A stretch of 36,979 bases of DNA from a virus: IMG/VR virus record IMGVR_UViG_3300022693_004340, positions 1 to 36,979 of that record; one strand, 5' to 3'. A program made the translations under genes and the position numbers. Below the pieces are notes generated by a model. The model worked only from the letters and a program-made list of their open reading frames with translations. It was not told the origin of the DNA and ran no database searches. Positions 22,430 to 31,551 of the stretch are shown here, piece by piece. The first letter of the stretch is position 1, and each line of letters opens with the position of its first letter.

Positions 22430-22899
22430 TGGCTCGCAGTCTCGAGGCTAAACTGAAGCGCGCAACTGATGCTGTCGATCGCGCGACGACGCGCGCAATG
22501 GAACGGGCGGCTGATGAACTGGTGCGCCTTATGAAGTCGCTTGTGCCGGTGGAGGAGGGGGATCTTCGTGCCAGCATCGGTTGGACTTGGGGGGCTGCGC
22601 CCGATGGTGCAACCGCATCGGACTCCATCTCCTCCGGGGAGAAGAAAATAACGATCTATGCCGGGGTTGGCCTCGATATTCCTGCCATCGCGCGCTGGGT
22701 CGAGTTTGGGACGGAGCCTCACAGTGTCGCCAAAGGGGGCGGGACTAAGGCCGGAAAGTCAGCTTTGGCGAAAGGTGGTGGTGTCCCGCACCCCGGCGCC
22801 AAGGCACATCCGTATTTTTGGCCTGCTTATCGCGCCAAACGGAAATCCATCGTTTCCCAGATGCGCAAGGAAATCCGCAAAGAACTGAAGAAGGTGTGA
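22429..22899 (+). CDS. HK97 gp10-like tail completion protein
   Basis: A 156-residue protein of the HK97-gp10/bacteriophage minor joining family. N-terminal helix with RATDAVDRATTRAMERAADE, the LVPVEEGDLRASIGW segment and the WVEFGTEPHSVAKGG motif, and the C-terminal HPYFWPAYRAKRKSI are diagnostic. Such proteins take part in head-tail joining. Stop and start overlap by one base with the upstream gene. Confidence 0.88.
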   Translation: MARSLEAKLKRATDAVDRATTRAMERAADELVRLMKSLVPVEEGDLRASIGWTWGAAPDGATASDSISSGEKKITIYAGVGLDIPAIARWVEFGTEPHSVAKGGGTKAGKSALAKGGGVPHPGAKAHPYFWPAYRAKRKSIVSQMRKEIRKELKKV

Positions 22900-22900
22900 G

Positions 22901-23095
22901 ATGGCAACTGCAATTTTTCAAAGGGAGTTCAACTACAGCTCCCGCACTCAGAATGCTGGCTGGTCCGTTAGCGCAAGCCCGGATCCGCAGACTTTTCCTG
23001 AAGAGCTTGTCGCTGCGGCTGTTGAGGCCGGTGCGGCAGAACGTGTGAAACCTGCCCGCAAGCGGGCGTCTAGTAAGGGGGCCGACAATGGCTGA
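22901..23095 (+). CDS. Small head-tail region protein, unknown
   Basis: A 64-residue protein with a beta-like start (MATAIFQREFNYSSRTQNAG) and a basic Ala-rich tail. Small proteins of this shape commonly lie between the gp10-like and tail-tube genes in such modules, but no function is established. It begins one base after the previous stop and overlaps the tail-tube gene by eight bases, so it is translated within the operon. Confidence 0.65.
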   Translation: MATAIFQREFNYSSRTQNAGWSVSASPDPQTFPEELVAAAVEAGAAERVKPARKRASSKGADNG

Positions 23096-23531
23096 CGCAG
23101 TAACCGAAAAATATGAGGAGATGGTACTGGAGGTGGAAACTGACACCCCCGGCACCTACGCCCGCATCTGTGGCATGAAGGATGTCACAATCAATCGCGC
23201 GGCTCAGCTGGATAGCGATGAGGTGCCGGACTGCGACGACGAGAGCAAGCCCTTCAGCGTCGAGAAAGAGGTCCGGTCGGTGATGGTTACAGTCGCGGCG
23301 AATGGCACATGGGCGCAGCAATCTCATGGGCAACTCACGGATTGGTTCTATTCCGGTGCCACGAAAAACATCCGTGTCGGCAACCTGAAGGCGCTGGCCG
23401 GTGAAACCGAATACGAACGGGGCCCCGCTTTTCTCACGGCTCTCAATGGCGCGCGCACCAAGGGCAAGCGCGTGACCGCTGACCTCTCGATCGAGTTCAA
23501 CGGCACCCCAGAGCGCACACCGAAAGCATGA
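23088..23531 (+). CDS. Major tail (tube) protein
   Basis: A 147-residue tail-tube protein. VETDTPGTYARICGMKDVTI and SVMVTVAANGTWAQQSH fit the compact tube fold seen in siphovirus tails. It lies in the expected order: joining proteins, tube, chaperones, tape measure. Four-base overlap with the next gene. Tube subunits assemble around the tape measure, so amounts should be high relative to neighbours. Confidence 0.85.
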   Translation: MADAVTEKYEEMVLEVETDTPGTYARICGMKDVTINRAAQLDSDEVPDCDDESKPFSVEKEVRSVMVTVAANGTWAQQSHGQLTDWFYSGATKNIRVGNLKALAGETEYERGPAFLTALNGARTKGKRVTADLSIEFNGTPERTPKA

Positions 23532-23914
23532 GCACTCGTTTGACATGGCAGGGCGGCTCTCATGAATTCCACTTCCGAATTGGTGAGCTGCGCGCCCTGC
23601 AGGATGAAACCGACAGCGGACCAGCCGAAGTTCTGGCCCGCCTGAATTCTGGGTTTTGGCGTGTTGACGACATTCTATGCACGTTGAGGCTCGGGCTTGT
23701 GGGGGCGGGCATGGCTGACGGTGAGGCGCGCAAGATCGTCGACCGCACCTTTGAAGAGGCCAACCTATACAGCATGGCAATGACAGCTTGCGCGGCATTG
23801 ACTGCCCGGCTCGTTGGAAACCCGGATGCGGGTTCGGAGGATGAGCCGGGAAAGCCACAGGGGGAAAGCCCAGCAGGTGGAACTTTGGTGTCCTCTACAG
23901 ATGGGGCGGCGTGA
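23528..23914 (+). CDS. Tail assembly chaperone, GTA gp10-like
   Basis: A 128-residue protein similar to the gene-transfer-agent family gp10/tail chaperone (RIGELRALQDETDSGPAEVL, ADGEARKIVDRTFEEANLY). It occupies the slot of lambda gpG, between tail tube and tape measure. The C-terminal 30 residues are low-complexity. Its stop overlaps the next small frame by one base (TGATG), resembling the gpG/gpT arrangement without an evident slippery site at the junction. Confidence 0.78.
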   Translation: MSTRLTWQGGSHEFHFRIGELRALQDETDSGPAEVLARLNSGFWRVDDILCTLRLGLVGAGMADGEARKIVDRTFEEANLYSMAMTACAALTARLVGNPDAGSEDEPGKPQGESPAGGTLVSSTDGAA

Positions 23915-24075
23915 TGGGGCTTTCCCCCTCTGAGGTGGACAAGCAGGAACTCTGGCCCTTCCGCGAAGCGTGGGAGGGCTTCAAGCAAGCCAATGGCATC
24001 CGCGAGAGCAGCAGCAAGACTGCTGATCTTGAGGAGGCTGATCTGACGCGAATGGGAATTGAAGGGTTTGAGTGA
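23914..24075 (+). CDS. Small tail assembly protein (gpT-like position)
   Basis: A 53-residue frame starting on the stop of the chaperone (TGATG) and ending one base into the tape-measure start. It reads MGLSPSEVDKQELWPF onward with a Trp-rich core (FREAWEGFKQANG) and an acidic end, as in small second chaperones of alphaproteobacterial siphoviruses and gene transfer agents. It is short, but overlaps on both sides and its composition support it. Confidence 0.75.
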   Translation: MGLSPSEVDKQELWPFREAWEGFKQANGIRESSSKTADLEEADLTRMGIEGFE

Positions 24076-26633
24076 TGTCTGACACCGACGGCATGGAAAT
24101 TCCGATCATCGCCAACCAGACGGAGTTCAACCGGGCGATGAGGGACATTTTGCGCACCTCAGACCTGACGACAGATCAAGTTCGCAAGAAATTTGCTGAA
24201 GCAAACCCGAAGGCTGACAAGATGTTTGAGCGGTTTGCAGCCACGCAAACGCGCTCGCTCGATCGGTTGGCTCAGAAGCTAGATCCGGTTGTGCGCGGCA
24301 CTCGCCAATATGAGATGGTGCAGGAACAACTCGATGTAGCGGTTAAATCTGGTGCGGTTGCGCAGGATCGAGCCAATCAGTTGCTGGATCAAGCGCGCGC
24401 AAAATACCTGTCAACTGGCGCTGCAGCCGCGACAGCCGCGACCTCGCAAAAATCCTTTATGGCGGTGTCGGGGCAGGGTCGCTTTATTCTCAACAACACC
24501 ACCAACCAGCTCTCGGACATGTTCGTCCAATATGAGATGGGCACCGATATCTTCCGCATCATGGGGCAGCAGTTGCCTCAAGTCGCGGGTGGTTTTGCGA
24601 TAATGGGCGGCGCTGTCGGCATTGTCGCTGGCTTGCTGGGTACCGTGGCCGCGATCGGCTTTCCTGTTGCGGGCGCATTGCTCACTATGGGCGACAACTC
24701 CGATGAGGCCGGCAAGAAGATCAAGAACTTTGCAGACGCATGGCAGGAAGCTGAAAAGGCCATCCGCTCTGCCCGCTCTGCGATTGATCTTGTTGGCAGC
24801 GATGATGCCGAAAAGCTGATCGATATCTATGGGGAAGCCACCGACAAGGTGCGTGGTCTAGTGCGTGGATTGGCGGATATTCAGGTGCAGGACGTTGTCA
24901 GCAAAACCAACACCGCGCTGAACAAGCTCGGTGATGGGCTTACCCTTCAGGAAATCGTCACCAGCTCAGTTGGCGACATCGGAGCATCGATCATCGAAAG
25001 CTCTCAGGAGGATATCGACTCCCTGCGCCGAGAGATTGCGCTTCTGGAACAGGAACTGGAACACGCAGTGTTCGACAGTCCGGGCCGCAAAAGCCTGTTG
25101 CAAGAGATGCGGGAAGAGCTGGCAATCCTTGAAGGGGATCTCGCGAATGCAGGTTCTCTCGCGGATCAAATGGTGGGATCAGACGCCGAGGTCATCAGAG
25201 TTCGTGAGCTGATCGGCGAAATCAGTCAGGCCATGTCGAGCAGCAATTACGCCAGTGCGGCTGACGGGATCTCAGAATTGCTCACTCTCATGGAGCGGCT
25301 CGGGGTTGAGGTGGATCAGGGATATTCTGCCGAGCTTCGCCGTGCAGAGGATCTCCTTCGCCAAGCGCAAGGACTGATGGGAGATCTTGAGCAGGCGGCG
25401 ATCGATGTGGGCAACGTCGACATGTCTGCGGGCGCGCGTGAACTGGTCGATGAAATCCGCTCTGCGCACGCTGCACTACAAGACCTCAAAGCGGAGGGCG
25501 CGGCGGATCTCGAGGTTGCGCGCCTGCGCAATCAGCATCGCAACGATCCTGTTGCCCTTGCGGGGGCGCTGGCTGGTCGCGAATTCGACCAAAGAACGCA
25601 GCCGATGCGAGACGGGCTGTCTGCTGGTGAAGATGCCTATCTCGATATGCAGCGCAGACAGTACGTTGAGCAGGCTGAAGAGGCCGCTCGGCTGTTGCAG
25701 GAAACCCGTGGTTCGCGCCGCCGGGGCGGTGGTGGATCACGTCGCGAAGGTGGATTGTTCGAGAAAAGCAAGCGTGACGTCGAAGCGCTGAAGCTGCAGA
25801 TCGAGCTGATCGGCAAAACACGCTCTGAAGTCGCGGAGTTGAAGGCCCGTCAGGAGCTGCTGAACGAAGCGCGCCGCCGGGGGATGGATCTTGATGAGCG
25901 CCAAGTGGGATCTGGTCAAACCTTGCGCGAGGAAATCGCTCAGCAGGCTGAAGCGATCGGAAAGCTGACCGAGCAATACGCCGGTGCCAGCGCAGAGGCT
26001 GAAATCTGGAACCAAGCCAATGAGGATCTGCGACAGGGGTTGCTGGACTCCATCCTCGATGGGGAGAGCTTCTCCGAAACGATGGGAGAGGTGGCGAAAT
26101 CGATCGCACGCGCGCGGCTCGAGGCTGCGCTCTTTGGTGAGGAGGGGATATTCACCAAAATTGGCGCTGGTGGCGGGCTGTTCGGGGGCGGAAAGTCTGG
26201 CAGTGGCGGCTTGTTTGGCGGAGCCATTATTCCCGGCATTCTGCATTCTGGTGGCGTCGCTGGGTCTGATGGTTACAGCCATGGCCGGTCCTTCAGCCCT
26301 TCCACATGGTCGGGTGCGCCGCGCTATCACACTGGGGGCATTGCTGGCCTCAAACCAAATGAAGTGCCTGCGATCCTCGAGCGTGGCGAGATTGTCATTC
26401 CAAACGGCAGCAATCTGTCGGGGCAGGGGGCGAGTGCATCGGGCGGTTCAACAAGCCTGTCCGTCATCATTCATAATGCACCAGAGGGCGAGCATAAGGT
26501 GCGCCAGTCAGAAGATGGCCGGGCGCTGGAAATCACTCTTGAGAAAGCTGCCATCAAAGCGATGACCGGACCCAAGGGGCAGCGGGCAATGAATACCACG
26601 TATGGCATCAGAGCGAAGGCGCAGGGCACATGA
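24075..26633 (+). CDS. Tail tape measure protein
   Basis: An 852-residue protein that sets tail length and is ejected with the DNA. It is mostly alpha-helical and coiled-coil, with a hydrophobic Gly/Ala-rich segment at about 170-215 (GGAVGIVAGLLGTVAAIGF), long charged helices in the middle (about 290-600) and a Gly/Ser-rich C-terminal part (about 690-780; GGGLFGGGKSGSGGLFGG). TFull family assignment rests on length, composition and position. The ATG used overlaps the preceding stop; a GTG one codon earlier is possible. Confidence 0.9.
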   Translation: MSDTDGMEIPIIANQTEFNRAMRDILRTSDLTTDQVRKKFAEANPKADKMFERFAATQTRSLDRLAQKLDPVVRGTRQYEMVQEQLDVAVKSGAVAQDRANQLLDQARAKYLSTGAAAATAATSQKSFMAVSGQGRFILNNTTNQLSDMFVQYEMGTDIFRIMGQQLPQVAGGFAIMGGAVGIVAGLLGTVAAIGFPVAGALLTMGDNSDEAGKKIKNFADAWQEAEKAIRSARSAIDLVGSDDAEKLIDIYGEATDKVRGLVRGLADIQVQDVVSKTNTALNKLGDGLTLQEIVTSSVGDIGASIIESSQEDIDSLRREIALLEQELEHAVFDSPGRKSLLQEMREELAILEGDLANAGSLADQMVGSDAEVIRVRELIGEISQAMSSSNYASAADGISELLTLMERLGVEVDQGYSAELRRAEDLLRQAQGLMGDLEQAAIDVGNVDMSAGARELVDEIRSAHAALQDLKAEGAADLEVARLRNQHRNDPVALAGALAGREFDQRTQPMRDGLSAGEDAYLDMQRRQYVEQAEEAARLLQETRGSRRRGGGGSRREGGLFEKSKRDVEALKLQIELIGKTRSEVAELKARQELLNEARRRGMDLDERQVGSGQTLREEIAQQAEAIGKLTEQYAGASAEAEIWNQANEDLRQGLLDSILDGESFSETMGEVAKSIARARLEAALFGEEGIFTKIGAGGGLFGGGKSGSGGLFGGAIIPGILHSGGVAGSDGYSHGRSFSPSTWSGAPRYHTGGIAGLKPNEVPAILERGEIVIPNGSNLSGQGASASGGSTSLSVIIHNAPEGEHKVRQSEDGRALEITLEKAAIKAMTGPKGQRAMNTTYGIRAKAQGT

Positions 26634-26986
26634 GCGCGGTTGATTGGCCAGCGAATATCCGGTTTTGCCCGGTTGGTGATAGCTACGACGAACTGCAGGA
26701 TGACGCGCTGTTGCGTACTTCGATGGATGCAGGCCCAGCCAAGGTCCGACAACGGTTTACAGCCATTCCTGAAAGCGTGCGCATGACGCTGCCCAGAATG
26801 TCGTTGGCGCAGTGCGCGCAGTTCAAGACCTGGCACAAAGTGGATCTGATGAATGGTGCTTTGCCCTTTCAGGCCCAGCACCCTCTGACCCGTGCAATGC
26901 GATCATTCCGGTTCGTGACGCCTCCACGATACAACAGGGCAGGACGCAGCGTGGTGGTTCACTTAGATTTGGAGCTACTGCCATGA
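26630..26986 (+). CDS. Minor tail protein, unknown
   Basis: A 118-residue protein immediately after the tape measure with ATGA coupling. It starts VDWPANIRFCPVGDSYDELQ and has a beta-rich end with FRFVTPPRYNRAGRS. Its position corresponds to the first minor tail (gpM-like) protein in lambda-like tip modules. No specific family is identified from the sequence alone. Confidence 0.75.
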   Translation: MSAVDWPANIRFCPVGDSYDELQDDALLRTSMDAGPAKVRQRFTAIPESVRMTLPRMSLAQCAQFKTWHKVDLMNGALPFQAQHPLTRAMRSFRFVTPPRYNRAGRSVVVHLDLELLP

Positions 26987-27456
26987 GATCGACGCTGAGC
27001 GATACTATGCGCCGCGCCATGAATGCGCAGGAAACGGGCGCGGTGATCCTGCCGCTGATCACGATGACGCAGGATGATTGGGTTGATGAGATCCGCCTTG
27101 TGCCGAACACCGAACCAATCACTCGATTGGGTAAAGTGTTTGAACCACTGGCGTTCACTGTCTCCCTTCCGGATGAGGAAGAGGAAGGCGTTCCGGTTAT
27201 CCAGTGGACTGCTGACAACGTGGACCGGCGATTGGTGCAGGCGCTCCGATCGGTGCGTGGGGTGGTTAAGGCGACGATTGTTTGGGTGTTGGCTGAGACG
27301 CCCGATATCGATGAACTCTTGCCCTTAGAGGTCGAAATGCGCGCCGCTGAATATGACGCGATGACGATCAGCGGAACCATGGGGGTTGAACCCATCTTGG
27401 ACATGCAGTTCGGCCACCTCGTTTTCAATCCAGCGAATACCCCCGGCATTTTCTGA
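26983..27456 (+). CDS. Minor tail protein (DUF1833)
   Basis: A 157-residue DUF1833-type tail protein. STLSDTMRRAMNAQETGAV at the start and YDAMTISGTMGVEPILDMQF near the end are characteristic of this gpL-like family that builds the tail tip. It starts at an ATG overlapping the previous stop by four bases and ends one base into the peptidase gene. The longer open frame upstream is not used. Confidence 0.85.
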   Translation: MRSTLSDTMRRAMNAQETGAVILPLITMTQDDWVDEIRLVPNTEPITRLGKVFEPLAFTVSLPDEEEEGVPVIQWTADNVDRRLVQALRSVRGVVKATIVWVLAETPDIDELLPLEVEMRAAEYDAMTISGTMGVEPILDMQFGHLVFNPANTPGIF

Positions 27457-27836
27457 TGTGGTCCGATCGTTGGGTCGGATTGCCTTACCGTGAACTCGGT
27501 CGGGGTCCGGAGGCGTTCGACTGTCTTGGCTTATTCCTCGCGCTGCAAAGGGTACGGCACGGTCGCGTTCTCTTCGATCCATTGTGTTCAATGACCGAAG
27601 CGGCACGAGCGAGGCTCGCAGATCAGGTGCGTCCAGATTGGCGAAAAGTGCAGGTGGCCGAGGAGGGCGCAGCGCTGCTGTTTCGGGTGCGCGGCCTAGA
27701 GCTGCATGTGGGGTACGCCCTGAACAAAAGACAAATGCTCCACGCCTGCGGCGACGTAGGCGAGAGCGTCATTGAAGATTTTCAGACCGGTGCAATGTCG
27801 CGCCGCTTAGAGGGCATCTACGTCTATGGACGCTAA
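27456..27836 (+). CDS. NlpC/P60-family tail peptidase
   Basis: A 126-residue C40-type cysteine peptidase (gpK-like). Catalytic Cys23 is in FDCLGLF, His84 in LELHVGYAL, with a further polar residue near His96. It would be placed in the tail tip and cut peptidoglycan peptide cross-links during DNA entry. At 126 residues it is the minimal domain; the N-terminal MPN-like half of lambda gpK is absent. It overlaps the J-type gene by 11 bases. Confidence 0.88.
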   Translation: MWSDRWVGLPYRELGRGPEAFDCLGLFLALQRVRHGRVLFDPLCSMTEAARARLADQVRPDWRKVQVAEEGAALLFRVRGLELHVGYALNKRQMLHACGDVGESVIEDFQTGAMSRRLEGIYVYGR

Positions 27837-30800
27837 ATTGTTTGAAACCACTGCTTACCGGCATCCACTGCGCGGCAGGCCGCAATGTCGAAAGATGCCC
27901 GAGGGTGCAACGGTTGCAGACATCGTCCAGCAGGCAGGGATTGAAGCGCGCCTGCTGATGTCGGTGCAGGTGGTGATCAGCAAAGGCATTCACCGCTCCG
28001 TTGTTCCAATGGATCAATGGCACCGCGTGCGCCCTCGCGAGGGGAGCCATGTCCTCATCGGGCCGAAAGTACAGGGGCCGATCACGGGTCTCTTGCTCTC
28101 TGCAGTCTTGCCATCAGTTGCGACTTATGTGGCAGGGACAACCTTTGCCCTGACCGCTGGCACCTTTGCCTATGCGGCAGTCTATGCGGGTGTCACGATT
28201 GTCGGCTCGCTTTTGGTCAACGCGCTTATCCCGCCACCAAGTCAACCCGGTGGCATCCAGCAGGACAACCCCAACTATTCGATCACCGGCTCCAGCAATG
28301 CAGAGGTGAAATACGGCGTCTATCCAACCGTTTTGGGACGTCACAAAATATTTCCGCCAAAGACTGCCAGCGGCTTCACCGAAGGGCAGGGGGATGAGAT
28401 CTACTATCGCGGGCGCTACACCTTCGGATATGGGCCGGTGGCGCTGGAAACGCTGAAGATTGGCACCACGCCTATTACTGAATTCGATGGCGTGACGCTT
28501 GAGTTCCTCAATGTGGACGAAGATCTGACGCTCGCGAACATGCCCGAGCTTGCCAATCTCAACATTGAGGGGTGGCGGCACGGCGCTGAGGTCATGACGC
28601 TTTATCCCGATGACGTGGCCGAAGATCCGTATTCCGTTCGCCTCAATGCAGGTGCAGCAACCCTCCGGACCACGCGCGAGCGCACGACCGCTGCAGAGGT
28701 TGATATCCTGTATCAAGGGTTGGTCGAGTTCGATCGAAAGAACAGGAAGCAGGCGCGGAGCTGCCAGATCGAGTTCAAGTATCGCAAGGTCGGCGATGCC
28801 GCGTTTACCAGTGCGGGCGTTGAAACCCACACCGGCGCGTCCACCGCCAACCTGCGCTTCACGAAGCTGATCGAGTTCCCGGCACCCGGAGAATATGAAA
28901 TCGAGGTCAAACGCCTGTCGGGTGACAGCGGAGACGTCAGCGTGCGCGACGACTCCTATTTGAGCGGCATCAGGTCGATCCGCACCGGCAACCTGCCCAG
29001 CCATTCTGGCGTTGCCGAGATTGCCGTGCGGATCCGCGCGAGTGAGCAGCTCAGCGGTCAGCTTGATGAACTCAGTGGTATCGTGCAGCAACTCGCGCCG
29101 GTTTGGGATGGGACAAGCTGGTCAGAGCCTCAACCGGTGCGCCATCCTGCGTGGATCTACGCTCGCGCGCTCATGGGGCCTATGCTCGCGAAACCGATCA
29201 CCGACAACCGAATTCAGTTGCAGGATGTCCTCGATTGGGCGGAGGAAGAGCCGCATTGGACCTGCGATGCAGTGATCGATCAATCAACCACGGTTGCCGA
29301 GGTGTTGAGTATGATCTGCAGCGCCGGTCGGGCGCGGCGTACATTGCGGGATCTCAAATATTCGATCATCCGCGATGGTGGCGCTGGCCCGGTGGTGCAG
29401 CAGTTCAGCCCGCGCAACAGCTATGAATTTCGAGGGTCGATCACTTTCCCGAAGGAGATCCATGGTTTCAGGGTTCGTTGTCTTTTGGAAAGACTTGATT
29501 GGCAGCAGGATGAGATCACGGTCTATGCGGATGGGTATGACGCCAGCACCGCTACCGAGTTTGAGACGCTGGATCTGCGGGCCGTGGTGCTGACCAAGGA
29601 TGTTGGAAATGGTGGCAACGCATGGCGCTTGGGGCGGTATCATCTGGCGCAAGCAATCCTGCGTTACGAAAAGTTCAGTTGGAAAAGCGACCTCGATCAC
29701 CTTCGGGTGAACATGGGCGACAAGGTGCGGTTCATTCATGACGTGCCAATGATTGGTGTCGGTGCTGGTCGTGTGAAATCCCTGAGCACCGACCCATCGG
29801 GTAGTCTGGTCGATTTTGCCCTCGATGAGCTGATGACCCCTGAGAGTGGTGACTATCGCGTCAATTGGCGCACGGATCTGGGCGATGAGGTGACCTTCAG
29901 GGCCTCACCACCGGCATCATATGATGGGATCTGGACAGCCGATGAGGATGTGTCAGCGCTCGATTTGAAGGTTGGAGACCTCGTTTCAATTGAGCTTATG
30001 ACGCAAGAGAGCGTCGAGCTGCTCATCACCTCAATTCTGCACGATGGCGACTTTCGGGCCACCCTCACTGGTGTGCCTGCAGCGCCGGATGTGCTTCAGG
30101 CCGATTCTGGGACGATCCCGCCCTATGTGCCGACGATCACAAATGTGAAGCCCAACACCTCCCTGAAACCCGGTTCGCCGCGCATCATCTCTGCGGTGGC
30201 GCGCAACATCGTCAGTGAAGATCAATCCGGGGGACGTAGCGCGACGGTCGTGGCTGAATTGGAATGGTTGCCGGGTGCAGCTCTCAGTGCGGAGCGGTTC
30301 ATTGTCTATCGGATCGCACCGGACGGGACGCGGGATCAGGTCGACCAGACTGAAGCAACGGCGGGAACCTACATGCTGCCTGCACCGGGTAGATATCGCT
30401 TTGAGGTGTATGGCGTGAACAGCCATGGCCGATCTGAGCCGGGTGTGGAGTATGTCGACCGGTCGGTGGGCAATGAGACGCCCGGTCCAGTCACGGGGTT
30501 TTCCTCGCGCGTGGCTGGGGATCAGATGTTCCTGTCGTGGAAGCTGGGAGAGGCGATTGTTTCGCACTACCACCTTCGATACTTGGCGCTTGGTGCGTCG
30601 GGCGGGTGGCGGCAAGCCTCACTTGTAGACGATGAAATCTCGGGCAACCAGATCGCGATCCCTGCCGTGAATGGCCGGTATCTGATCAGAGCCGTGTCGT
30701 TGTTCGGTCGAGAGAGTGAAGCTGCAACAGAGGTGATCGTTGAGGGGGCCGGGTTATCGGCTCTCAACGTGGTCGAGCTGGTGCAAGAACACCCGGCTTT

Positions 30801-31527
30801 CTCCGGGGCGAAAACTGCAGGGCTTGGTGTTCAGTCCGGCTCCCTGATGCTGTTGGCGACAACCCCGATCGCGGACTGGGTTTCGCTTGCAGGGGTGAGC
30901 AGCATGGGGGGCTATGGTGGTGTCACGCCTTCGGGTGTCTATGTCTTTGCCGACATCACCGATTTGGGGGAGGTCTATACCTCTCGTTTGAGCGCAGATG
31001 TGCGGGGTTTCGGTTTCCGCCTCGATGACGTGATCGGCTCATGGGGGAAGCTCTCAGACGTTGAGGACCTGACCGGTACCACCACCGATGCCTGGGCAAT
31101 CGATCTGCAGATGTCCTCAACATCTGATGATCCGATGGCTGGCGGTGCGGAGTGGTCTGATTGGGAAACCCTGCGCATGGGTGATCACCGGGCCAGAGCG
31201 TATCGTTTCCGCCTGCTGATCGAGAGTGAGTCCTCGATGGTGGCCGTGCGGGTGGATCAGGTCTCAGTGACGATCGACATGCCGGATCGGATCGAGGGCG
31301 GTGCCGATGTGCCCTGTCCTGCAGGTGGCCTTTATGTGGACTTCGATCCGCCGTTTCGGGTGCGTCCCGCGATCGCTGCAGACGGTCAGGGACTGCCGAC
31401 AGGTGCAATCAGTCTGCGCAGCAATGTGACCCGCGAGGGGTTTCATCAGAAATTTGTCGACGCAACCGGTGCGGATATCGCCTGCACCTTTGATTGGGTC
31501 GCGAAAGGGTACGGGCGGGTGCTGTAG
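27826..31527 (+). CDS. Tail tip host-specificity protein (J-like)
   Basis: A 1233-residue central tail-tip protein that would contact the host receptor. N-terminal part about 1-80 resembles gpI-like (ubiquitin-like tail-assembly) sequence fused to a hydrophobic stretch (about 85-125, AGTTFALTAGTFAYAAVYAG). This amounts to a gpI-J fusion. The J core follows (about 130-780, with NPNYSITGSSNAEVKYG and QPVRHPAWIYARAL). Two fibronectin-III-like domains then occur (about 790-900 and 900-985) before a beta-rich C-terminal region that probably determines specificity. The start is within the peptidase end. Confidence 0.9.
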   Translation: MDAKLFETTAYRHPLRGRPQCRKMPEGATVADIVQQAGIEARLLMSVQVVISKGIHRSVVPMDQWHRVRPREGSHVLIGPKVQGPITGLLLSAVLPSVATYVAGTTFALTAGTFAYAAVYAGVTIVGSLLVNALIPPPSQPGGIQQDNPNYSITGSSNAEVKYGVYPTVLGRHKIFPPKTASGFTEGQGDEIYYRGRYTFGYGPVALETLKIGTTPITEFDGVTLEFLNVDEDLTLANMPELANLNIEGWRHGAEVMTLYPDDVAEDPYSVRLNAGAATLRTTRERTTAAEVDILYQGLVEFDRKNRKQARSCQIEFKYRKVGDAAFTSAGVETHTGASTANLRFTKLIEFPAPGEYEIEVKRLSGDSGDVSVRDDSYLSGIRSIRTGNLPSHSGVAEIAVRIRASEQLSGQLDELSGIVQQLAPVWDGTSWSEPQPVRHPAWIYARALMGPMLAKPITDNRIQLQDVLDWAEEEPHWTCDAVIDQSTTVAEVLSMICSAGRARRTLRDLKYSIIRDGGAGPVVQQFSPRNSYEFRGSITFPKEIHGFRVRCLLERLDWQQDEITVYADGYDASTATEFETLDLRAVVLTKDVGNGGNAWRLGRYHLAQAILRYEKFSWKSDLDHLRVNMGDKVRFIHDVPMIGVGAGRVKSLSTDPSGSLVDFALDELMTPESGDYRVNWRTDLGDEVTFRASPPASYDGIWTADEDVSALDLKVGDLVSIELMTQESVELLITSILHDGDFRATLTGVPAAPDVLQADSGTIPPYVPTITNVKPNTSLKPGSPRIISAVARNIVSEDQSGGRSATVVAELEWLPGAALSAERFIVYRIAPDGTRDQVDQTEATAGTYMLPAPGRYRFEVYGVNSHGRSEPGVEYVDRSVGNETPGPVTGFSSRVAGDQMFLSWKLGEAIVSHYHLRYLALGASGGWRQASLVDDEISGNQIAIPAVNGRYLIRAVSLFGRESEAATEVIVEGAGLSALNVVELVQEHPAFSGAKTAGLGVQSGSLMLLATTPIADWVSLAGVSSMGGYGGVTPSGVYVFADITDLGEVYTSRLSADVRGFGFRLDDVIGSWGKLSDVEDLTGTTTDAWAIDLQMSSTSDDPMAGGAEWSDWETLRMGDHRARAYRFRLLIESESSMVAVRVDQVSVTIDMPDRIEGGADVPCPAGGLYVDFDPPFRVRPAIAADGQGLPTGAISLRSNVTREGFHQKFVDATGADIACTFDWVAKGYGRVL

Positions 31528-31551
31528 CGCCGCCTTAAACAGGAGATATCG

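Noticed and set aside
23880-23930. Programmed frameshift fusing the two tail chaperones as in lambda G/GT
   Set aside because: The junction TGATG allows simple termination-reinitiation, and no slippery heptamer is evident near the end of the first gene.
28114-29091. 325-residue minus-strand frame inside the J-type gene
   Set aside because: Opposite-strand open frame arising from high GC third positions in a certain gene; no family resemblance.
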